Source: JANOAR01 sp031411235 | GTDB taxonomy: Bacteria > Verrucomicrobiota > Verrucomicrobiia > Verrucomicrobiales > Verrucomicrobiaceae | Length of the DNA: 24,755 nt | Direction: 5' to 3' | NCBI GenBank assembly: GCA_031411235.1 | Contig: JANOAR010000065.1 | Location: 1 to 24,755, forward strand | Shown here: piece by piece, positions 15,553 to 22,475 of the stretch | Numbering within the stretch: the stretch's first letter is position 1 | How the letters are laid out: the number at the start of each line of letters is the position of its first letter | The notes under the pieces: generated by a model | Seen by the model: the letters and a program-made list of their open reading frames with translations, nothing else | What the model was told of the DNA's origin: nothing | Databases searched by the model: none | Position numbers and translations under genes: made by a program

Positions 15553-17280
15553 TCAGCTTGCCCGATTCACCGCGCTCACCACCGCTTTGATCGACGCCAG
15601 TTCGATGTTCGTGTCCTCACCTGCACCCCAGAAGGTTTGGCCATTGAGCAGCTTGATCTGGATGAAGGCGAGGGCGCTCGCGGCGGTACCTGCGCTGAGG
15701 CTTTGCTCGCGGTAGGTGATGACCTCGAAATCCGGCGAGCCAGCGTCGGTGATGAGTGCATCCGCGAAGGCGGCGATGGGGCCATTACCTTTGCCGTGGA
15801 TGGCTTTCTCGATGCCATTTTTGACAATGCTACAGCGGCAAGCGAAGACGCCGTCCACACCATCGGCATGGAAATGGTGCAGGCCGAAAGGCTCCTCGCG
15901 CTCGATGTACTCGCGCCAGAACATGCCCTTCAACTCCTGCGCCGTGACCTCGCGCCCAAGCTTGTCCACCAAGTCATTCGCCACGGGCCCGAACTCGCGC
16001 TGCATGTCCTTCGGCAGCTCGATGCCGAACTCGCTCTCCAACAAATACGCAACGCCTCCTTTGCCGCTCTGGCTATTCACGCGGATGACCTCGCGGTACT
16101 CGCGGCCCAGATCCTTAGGGTCGATGGTGAGGTAGGGCACGTCCCAATGCTGCGAGGTGCTAGCTTTTTCCCTCGCATCGAGCCCCTTCTGGATGGCGTC
16201 TTGTTTGGCAAAGCAAAACATTTTCTCCCAGCCCACGAGCCCCTTTTTAATAGCATCCTGATGACTGCCGCTGAACGCGGTGAAGACCAGTTCGCCGGCA
16301 TACGGATGGCGTGGCGGCACCTCCATGCCCGTGCAGCGCTCGTACATGTTGATGAGGTCGTTCATGCGGCCAAAATCGAGCCCAGGGTCGATGCCGTGCA
16401 TGTAGAGATTCATCGCTACCTGCACAATGTCGAGATTGCCCGTGCGCTCGCCATTGCCAAACAAAGTGCCCTCCACACGATCCGCGCCCGCGAGCAGTCC
16501 CAGCTCGGTGGCGGCAGTGCCTGTGCCACGGTCGTTGTGCGTGTGCAGGCTGATGATGAGGCTGTCGCGGTTGCGGATGTGGGTACACATCCACTCAATC
16601 TGGTCGGCATACACATTCGGCCCTGCGACCTCGACGGTATCGGGCAGATTGAGGATCATCTTCCGCTCCGGCGTCGGCTGCCACACGTCCATGACGGCCT
16701 CGCTGATCTCCTTGGAAAACTCGACCTCAGTAGCGCTGAAGCTCTCGGGCGAGTACTGCAAGCGCACGTTGGTGCCCGTGCTCTCCAGGCGATGGATGCG
16801 ATCCTTGATCATTTTGGCCCCCTTCACGGCCATGCCGAGGATGTCCTTTTTCTCCAGGCCGAAGACGTAGCGACGCTGCGCGGGCGAGGTGGAGTTGTAC
16901 ATGTGGATGACCACATTTTTTGCGCCCATCAACGACTCGACCGTCCGCTCGATGAGGTCTTCACGAGCTTGCACCAGCACCTGCACGGTGACGTCATCGG
17001 GGATGCGATTGCCTTCGATGAGGCGGCGGTTGAAGGCGAACTCCGTGTTCGACGCCGAGGGGAAGCCGACCTCAATCTCCTTGAAACCACACTTCACCAG
17101 CGCATCGAACATCTCCAGCTTCTGCCCCACATTCATCGGCACCGCGAGCGCCTGGTTGCCATCGCGAAGATCCACGCTGCACCACTGCGGTGCGTGGGTG
17201 GTCGTGCGGCTCGGCCATTGGCGATTCGTGATCGGAATGGACGGGAAGGGTTGGTACTTAGTGGCTGGGTTCTTCAACAT
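15553..17280 (-). CDS. leuA: 2-isopropylmalate synthase
   Basis: A 575-residue enzyme of the long LeuA type that condenses 2-ketoisovalerate with acetyl-CoA in the first step of leucine synthesis. The start M-L-K-N-P-A-T-K-Y matches long-form LeuA proteins; an upstream Met at 17376 adds a Cys-rich stretch with no family support. The N-terminal TIM barrel carries D-L-R-D-G-N-Q at 37-43 and the metal ligands H-T-H-N-D at 246-250, with G-N-G-E-R-T-G-N-L-D shortly after. I-R-V-N-S-Q-S-G-K-G-G-V-A-Y marks the linker, and the C-terminal regulatory (leucine-feedback) domain runs to the end. An unusual tandem duplication of 19 residues lies at about 341-378. A hairpin with a T-tract lies just before the start. 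It is downstream of purD on the same strand. Confidence 0.97.
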   Translation of the reverse strand: MLKNPATKYQPFPSIPITNRQWPSRTTTHAPQWCSVDLRDGNQALAVPMNVGQKLEMFDALVKCGFKEIEVGFPSASNTEFAFNRRLIEGNRIPDDVTVQVLVQAREDLIERTVESLMGAKNVVIHMYNSTSPAQRRYVFGLEKKDILGMAVKGAKMIKDRIHRLESTGTNVRLQYSPESFSATEVEFSKEISEAVMDVWQPTPERKMILNLPDTVEVAGPNVYADQIEWMCTHIRNRDSLIISLHTHNDRGTGTAATELGLLAGADRVEGTLFGNGERTGNLDIVQVAMNLYMHGIDPGLDFGRMNDLINMYERCTGMEVPPRHPYAGELVFTAFSGSHQDAIKKGLVGWEKMFCFAKQDAIQKGLDAREKASTSQHWDVPYLTIDPKDLGREYREVIRVNSQSGKGGVAYLLESEFGIELPKDMQREFGPVANDLVDKLGREVTAQELKGMFWREYIEREEPFGLHHFHADGVDGVFACRCSIVKNGIEKAIHGKGNGPIAAFADALITDAGSPDFEVITYREQSLSAGTAASALAFIQIKLLNGQTFWGAGEDTNIELASIKAVVSAVNRAS

Positions 17281-17288
17281 GACGGTGG

Positions 17289-17339
17289 AAAAAAAGGCAA
17301 GGGGATGGCAGAGGCATGACGCAACAGCGTTGCCCCTGC
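17289..17339 (-). terminator. Hairpin with T-tract immediately upstream of leuA
   Basis: Read on the minus strand, GCAGGGG (17339-17333) can pair with CCCC-T-TGC (17304-17297, one bulged T). It is followed by C and a run of seven T (17295-17289). The loop contains a small perfect hairpin (5-bp stem, 3-base loop, 17321-17333) that competes with the outer stem. The T-tract ends 8 bases before the leuA ATG. It could terminate purD transcripts or act as a leuA attenuator. No Leu-rich leader peptide was found. Confidence 0.35.
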
Positions 17340-17422
17340 AAGCTCGGCACCGTGGCGAGGCTAGGCCGTGAATCAAGGCGCGACGCGGGCGGTCGCCTTT
17401 GGTTTAAAGCACCTCACACGCC

Positions 17423-18676
17423 TCACTCAAAGTGCATCTGGCCGATGTCTGTGCGACGTTGCAGCCCATCGAAACGTATGCCCTCGGCACTCGCATAGGC
17501 GGCGGTTCTCGCCTCAACTCGCGTGCTGCCCTGCGCCACGACTGCCAGCACACGGCCACCATTCGTCTCGAAATCACCTCCTGCGTTTTGCTTGGTGCCG
17601 CAGTGGAAAACCTTTGCGCCCGCGACCGTTTCTAGGCCGCTGATCACATCGCCACTGCGCGAGGATGCCGGGTAACCCGCGCTGGCGAGGATGACGCAGA
17701 TGCTCCAGCCTTCCGCGAAGGAAATGTGCTCGGGCGTGAGCATCCCCTTCGCCCCAGCGAGGCAGTACTGGGCGAAGTCACCGCGTAACATCGGCAGCAC
17801 AGCCTCAGCCTCGGGGTCGCCGAAGCGGCAGTTGAACTCGATCATCTGCGGCCCGTCGGGCGTGAGCATGATGCCAAAGTAGAGGAAGCCTCGGTAACGC
17901 ATCTGGTCTTTGATTAACCCCGTGACCGTGGGCATCACCAGCTCGCGCTCGATACGCTGCATCAGCGCAGGCTCAGCGAGATCGCGCGAGGCCACCGCGC
18001 CCATACCACCCGTATTCGGGCCTTGGTCGTTATCGCGGATGCGCTTGTAGTCGCGCGCAGGCATGAGGATGTGATACTGCTCATCACACACGCTGACAAA
18101 GATGCTGATCTCCGGCCCGGTGAGGCACTGCTCGATAAGGAGTCGTCCAGGGCCAAACAGCTTCCGCGTGAAGACATCGTCGAGGAAAGCCTCAGCTTCC
18201 GCAGCATCGGGGCACACGGCCACGCCCTTGCCTGCGGCGAGCCCATCGAACTTCAGCACGATGGGGTAGCGATCTATCGCAGCGAGCGCCTCCGCCTTCG
18301 AGTCACACACACTGAAGGCCGCCGTGGGGATGCTGTGCCGTTGGAGGAAGAGCTTCGCAAAAATCTTGCTCGCTTCGAGCTGTGCCGACTCCTTGCGCGG
18401 CCCCCAGCAAGGGATGCCCGCCATCTCGCACATATTCGCCAGTCCTTCATCCTTCACCAGCCAAGCCTCCTCGCCAGCCACACACAGGTCGATGCCCTCG
18501 CGCTGCATAAAGGCGATCAACTCACCCAGGTCACGGGCCTGCACCCGCGTCGCCAGCGTCGCAATGGCATCGCTGCCCGGCCAGGCAAAGAGTTGGGTGG
18601 GCGTGGGAGATTCATGGAGAGCGGTGAGCAGCGCGTGCTCGCGCCCGCCTTTGCCAGTGACGAGGATTTTCAGCAT
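17423..18676 (-). CDS. purD: Phosphoribosylamine-glycine ligase (GAR synthetase)
   Basis: A 417-residue ATP-grasp enzyme that joins glycine to 5-phosphoribosylamine in de novo purine synthesis. The N-terminus has K-I-L-V-T-G-K-G-G-R-E-H-A-L, the family's Rossmann-like start. The ATP-grasp core has P-I-V-L-K-F-D-G-L-A-A-G-K-G-V-A-V, G-G-M-G-A-V and, toward the C-terminal side, E-F-N-C-R-F-G-D-P-E-A-E, which supplies metal and ATP ligands. Length is normal. The usual V-K-A-D-G-L is here L-K-F-D-G-L, a conservative change. It is upstream of leuA (142 bases), with a possible terminator between. The leader is pyrimidine-rich with no Shine-Dalgarno. Confidence 0.97.
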   Translation of the reverse strand: MLKILVTGKGGREHALLTALHESPTPTQLFAWPGSDAIATLATRVQARDLGELIAFMQREGIDLCVAGEEAWLVKDEGLANMCEMAGIPCWGPRKESAQLEASKIFAKLFLQRHSIPTAAFSVCDSKAEALAAIDRYPIVLKFDGLAAGKGVAVCPDAAEAEAFLDDVFTRKLFGPGRLLIEQCLTGPEISIFVSVCDEQYHILMPARDYKRIRDNDQGPNTGGMGAVASRDLAEPALMQRIERELVMPTVTGLIKDQMRYRGFLYFGIMLTPDGPQMIEFNCRFGDPEAEAVLPMLRGDFAQYCLAGAKGMLTPEHISFAEGWSICVILASAGYPASSRSGDVISGLETVAGAKVFHCGTKQNAGGDFETNGGRVLAVVAQGSTRVEARTAAYASAEGIRFDGLQRRTDIGQMHFE

Positions 18677-18987
18677 CGGAGTAGAGTCGGTAAAGTGGGG
18701 CCGACTCGATACAAAAGATCAGGCGCTTGTCGCGTGCGAAGTGGGGGGGGCTAGTTCGTCGCAGATTTGCTGAGGAATGGCATTTTGAAGCAGAGTCACC
18801 GTCACTATGCTAGTTCCTGTGTTTGGGATCGGCGACCCGCTGCTCTGGCTGTGAGCCGGCCTGTGGTAAAAGCAGAATGCCTACGAGCTAAGGATCGTCT
18901 GGCGCAAGAGATACCAAAGCTTCTAAATCTCTGGCCGCTCTCTCCATTTGCTTGCCTAGCCAGTGGCGATGCCGCTAAGCTGTATTA
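18677..18987. other. Intergenic region between divergent purD and an orphan secreted protein gene
   Basis: 311 bases with no supported gene. A small imperfect hairpin (18962-18976, stem AGTGGC/GCCGCT with one G-T pair, loop GAT) lies 11 bases before the rightward start. A purine-synthesis regulator site (PurR) or riboswitch for purD was looked for by eye and not found. No RNA gene is visible. Confidence 0.5.
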
Positions 18988-19839
18988 ATGACCAAAGAAG
19001 CTGCTCTCTGTGCCCTAGGCCTCTTGGCAGGAACTATGGCTGTGCTGGCACACGTCGATCCAGGTGGTGATGGCGGGCCAAGTGTTGCGGTCGAGGACGG
19101 GAATTTCGTCATCAGATTCAACTCCAAGACCCAACAGGACAGCAATGAGCGTTCGGCATGGAGGATGGATTTCACGCCTGACGGCAAAGTCTTACTGCCT
19201 CGGCACCGCGTTCCGCCTGAGCTTCAAAGGCCACGCTACATCTACACTGAACACGGTGAGCCAGTGAAAGTAATATCGCAGCGTGAAAAGACTGGTGGTA
19301 AGTCACGCTTTGTTTTTCATCAAACCAAGAATGGCCAAAGTGCAGTGAGGCCTCTACCCATCGAACCTGTCCAAGATGTCTGGGTCCAAAAGACAACTCT
19401 CTTTGGCGACCAAATAGGGTTCACGTGGGCTAATGCGCACGAACCCGTGAGGCTGATGTTTTCCACCGCCTCGACGAAAGGCTTCGTACCGGGCATTACC
19501 GTGTTTATTGGAGAGTGTGCGAGCATCTATGATTTCCCCACCGCTTCGAATCCTGTGTGGGCGGCGCAGCGCTGGTGGGTCGCATGGGTGCGAGCCGCAC
19601 AGACCGAAGAGGAACGCAAAGACCCTCTGCGTGCCTGGCAGATGATGTTGTCGAGCTTTGATCCAACAACCAAAAAGCTAGAGCACAAGACCGTGCCAGG
19701 CTTGAGCAACTGGAATACCAGCATCTCCATGAAGACTACTGGCGATTGGTTATGCATTGCGTGGAACGCTTCGATTGATGGCCGCTATCCAGGCATTGCG
19801 AAGATCGTCACGGCTTTTGAAATGCTACCTGGGCCTTAG
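18988..19839 (+). CDS. Secreted protein of unknown function
   Basis: A 283-residue protein with a short signal peptide (hydrophobic A-L-C-A-L-G-L-L-A-G-T-M-A-V-L-A-H, likely cleavage after L-A-H). An in-frame TAA lies 12 bases before the ATG, so the start is fixed to this or a later codon. The mature part is a mix of beta and polar segments, with F-V-I-R-F-N-S-K, G-D-Q-I-G-F-T-W-A-N-A and a W-A-A-Q-R-W-W-V-A-W-V stretch. Repeated Trp at strand ends suggests a beta-propeller or beta-sandwich, but no repeat length could be fixed. No family recognised. Codon use and GC content look lower than in the core genes nearby. It is convergent with the ankyrin gene. A role in the envelope is all that can be inferred. 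Confidence 0.72.
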   Translation: MTKEAALCALGLLAGTMAVLAHVDPGGDGGPSVAVEDGNFVIRFNSKTQQDSNERSAWRMDFTPDGKVLLPRHRVPPELQRPRYIYTEHGEPVKVISQREKTGGKSRFVFHQTKNGQSAVRPLPIEPVQDVWVQKTTLFGDQIGFTWANAHEPVRLMFSTASTKGFVPGITVFIGECASIYDFPTASNPVWAAQRWWVAWVRAAQTEEERKDPLRAWQMMLSSFDPTTKKLEHKTVPGLSNWNTSISMKTTGDWLCIAWNASIDGRYPGIAKIVTAFEMLPGP

Positions 19840-19875
19840 CCTGGCATGTTGACGCAACGAGGGTAGCGCTTCCAC

Positions 19876-22410
19876 TCAAGGCATCTCAAACCCACCAAGC
19901 TCGGCGAGCTGCGTTGGCGTAAGGCCTTGCTTGTCTTTGGCATCACGTCGTGCGCCTTTGTCGGTCAGCAACCGTGCGATGTCGATCAAGCCACGCCTCG
20001 CCGCCTGATGAAGCGCAGTGCGGCCATTCTCGTCCTTTGCTTCAAGGTTAGCACCGTAGTCGAGCAGCAACTTCACCATCGCAATATCCGTTGTAGCAAC
20101 AGCAAGGGAGAGCAGAGGGGAGGATTGATCATCGCGCTCAATAGGCTTCACCCCTTTGCTCAGAAGATACTTGGCCACATCGAAATGACCCATCGTTACG
20201 GCTCGATTCAGGGCTGTGAAGCGATTGCTCTCAACGCTGTATTCCAGCAACACCTGCACCGCTGGCAGTTTACCCTCCCAGCTCACTGAATCCAATGCTT
20301 CGCCGACAGCAGCCGACCACGCCTTGCGGTTAGCTTGGACTTTTTCAAGCAAAAATAGGAGCACAGAAGTACCGCCACTGTTTGCGGCAGATTTGATGAG
20401 ATTTTGATCGTGACCAATACTGGCAAATGGATCATTTTCCTTTGGTGGTGCTAGCTCTGCGCCGTGGCTCACCAACCACTTCACGGTCGCAAGATCATTT
20501 GCCCAAACAGCGGGTGACATGGCTCTCGTCGCCTCGGCTGCATCAACTGGCTTCCAGCCCGAATAGATAAGAAGTTTCAGTGCGCTATCCCTGCCTTTGG
20601 CATCAAAGAGGATTTCATTACCCCAGAGCAAGAGCAGTTCTTTTTGCATCGCTAGGTGCGCCTCTTTTGCCGCTCGGTTAAGTAACCATTGGGCTAATTC
20701 GGGATAATCGGACTCAATAGCAACCGTGATCGGCAAGCTCCCATCGGCTGTCTTCGCCAACAGCGAGGCACCGTGTTCCAACAACTGTTCAGCAATGTCG
20801 CGATGCCCAAATGAGATGGCCAAGTGCAGGGGTTGAAGGCCGCCGCGCATCGCTGCGACGCCAGCTTTATTCGCAGCGACCAGCCTTTTCACATCGGTAA
20901 GGCGGTGTGTAGCAATAGCATCGAAGAGATCGTCATCGGCTTTCGCCAAAGGTGGTGCCAGTGAACCATCGGATAGCCCAGCCGGTGCGGATTTAAGAAC
21001 CCCGGCGCGATGCGTGGCTATTTCATTAGCGGTCATGCCGCTTTTATTCTTGAGTAAAGGATCCGCCCCGGCTTTGAGCAGAAAAGACGACATCGAATCA
21101 GCGCCAATCAATGCTGCAAAAATCAGCGGAGTACGCCCCATTGAATCGACAGCATTAATATCCCCACCCGCTTTGTGTAGGCTTTGCGCAATCGCTTTGT
21201 CATTCATAAGCACCGCCCACGACAGCAGGGGCAGGCCATCCACTGTCGCAGTTCGCACATCGACCATACGCGGCAGGAGCTGACGTGTGATAGAACCCAC
21301 ACTCTGGTGCGACATGAAGTGATCAAGCGTGGCCCGCACCAAGCGAGCGAGCGAGGCTGCCGCATCGACTGGCACCGCGCCCGCGCGGAGCAAGGTATCC
21401 ACAGATGGCCATGACTCGGCGGCAAGCGCGTGATCAAGTGCGGTAAGCTGAGCGTGATCACGCATCGCAACCTTTGCGCCAGCTTTTAACAGCAGCTTCA
21501 CGATCTCATGCACCGGATCATCGTCACTTCCTGATGCCATCCTATTCACGATCAGTGCATCTGGGCCTTCCTTCGCCTTCACCGCGAGCGTCAGCGCAGT
21601 CATGCCGTTCTCATCGACTGCATGAACGTTGGCCTTGTGCTTGATTAGCCATGCCAACATCTCTGCATTTGGTGCTTCAGCGGCTTCCAGCAAAGCGGTG
21701 CGACCTTGGTGATCCGTGGCGTCGATGTTGATACCGAGGCTGATCAGTCGGTTCCAGAAAGCATTGCGCTCATCCTCATTAATTCGCCAATAGCCCCAGC
21801 TTCGTGCGGCAGCCTCGTGCAAAAGAGTGCGGCCCTTCGCATCAGTCCCTCTTGGGTCGATACCTGCATTGACGAAGTAATCCACGATGTCGAGATGCAG
21901 AGTGAAAACTGCTGCCGCCATAGCTGAATGGGTTGGCTTGCTGCCAAGTTTGACCAACATCTGAACCGTGCTCAATCTAGATCTGGAAGCAGCAGACAGA
22001 GCCGCTTCATCATGCGCGTGAATATCTGCGCCGAGCGACACGAGCAACTCAAACATCGACTGGGTTCCCATTTCTGATTCACGTGCAATGCCATCGGTTA
22101 CCCCACCTGCAGCCACTTCGAGGGCTAAAGGATCGCCGCTATTGAGCTTCGCCCCTTTAGCGATGAATAGCTTTACGATCTCATTGTGCCCTCGCTTTAT
22201 GGCTTCGTGAAAGGGCAGCGATTGATAGTTCAATGACTCAGCATTCGGACTCACACCTTCATTTAGCAGGAGCCTCACTTGATCAAGGTCGCCACGCTCA
22301 CAGGCTTGATACAACTCCGTCACCCTCTCCTGCTCAGACTTCTGGGCAAAGACTGAGGTGCAGCCCATAACTGCAAAAAGGAGCAGAACAAAACAACCCG
22401 AGTAATTCAT
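19876..22410 (-). CDS. Large exported ankyrin-repeat protein
   Basis: An 844-residue protein. The start M-N-Y-S-G-C-F-V-L-L-L-F is preferred over 22479: it gives a signal peptide ending S-V-F-A-Q and leaves a 65-base gap after dxs, whereas the longer frame adds a non-signal N-terminus overlapping dxs. V-M-G-C-T inside the signal resembles a weak lipobox, so a lipoprotein is possible. About 15-20 ankyrin repeats follow from residue ~25 to the end, for example K-G-R-T-L-L-H-E-A-A, N-G-M-T-A-L-T-L-A-V, M-G-R-T-P-L-I-F-A-A and, last, N-G-R-T-A-L-H-Q-A-A. Some central repeats (about 530-700) are degenerate. Ankyrin arrays bind proteins; the partner is unknown. It may be the last gene of the xseB-dxs run. 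Confidence 0.87.
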   Translation of the reverse strand: MNYSGCFVLLLFAVMGCTSVFAQKSEQERVTELYQACERGDLDQVRLLLNEGVSPNAESLNYQSLPFHEAIKRGHNEIVKLFIAKGAKLNSGDPLALEVAAGGVTDGIARESEMGTQSMFELLVSLGADIHAHDEAALSAASRSRLSTVQMLVKLGSKPTHSAMAAAVFTLHLDIVDYFVNAGIDPRGTDAKGRTLLHEAAARSWGYWRINEDERNAFWNRLISLGINIDATDHQGRTALLEAAEAPNAEMLAWLIKHKANVHAVDENGMTALTLAVKAKEGPDALIVNRMASGSDDDPVHEIVKLLLKAGAKVAMRDHAQLTALDHALAAESWPSVDTLLRAGAVPVDAAASLARLVRATLDHFMSHQSVGSITRQLLPRMVDVRTATVDGLPLLSWAVLMNDKAIAQSLHKAGGDINAVDSMGRTPLIFAALIGADSMSSFLLKAGADPLLKNKSGMTANEIATHRAGVLKSAPAGLSDGSLAPPLAKADDDLFDAIATHRLTDVKRLVAANKAGVAAMRGGLQPLHLAISFGHRDIAEQLLEHGASLLAKTADGSLPITVAIESDYPELAQWLLNRAAKEAHLAMQKELLLLWGNEILFDAKGRDSALKLLIYSGWKPVDAAEATRAMSPAVWANDLATVKWLVSHGAELAPPKENDPFASIGHDQNLIKSAANSGGTSVLLFLLEKVQANRKAWSAAVGEALDSVSWEGKLPAVQVLLEYSVESNRFTALNRAVTMGHFDVAKYLLSKGVKPIERDDQSSPLLSLAVATTDIAMVKLLLDYGANLEAKDENGRTALHQAARRGLIDIARLLTDKGARRDAKDKQGLTPTQLAELGGFEMP

Positions 22411-22475
22411 GTCCTGGAGCCTAGGCCATGAAGCCTGGCTCTGAGAAGCGCAATATCTCGACAATAAGGAACGCC

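Noticed and set aside
15637..17319. Long plus-strand open frame (560 codons) opposite leuA
   Set aside because: It is the antisense of the unmistakable leuA gene; GC-rich codon bias keeps the opposite frame open.
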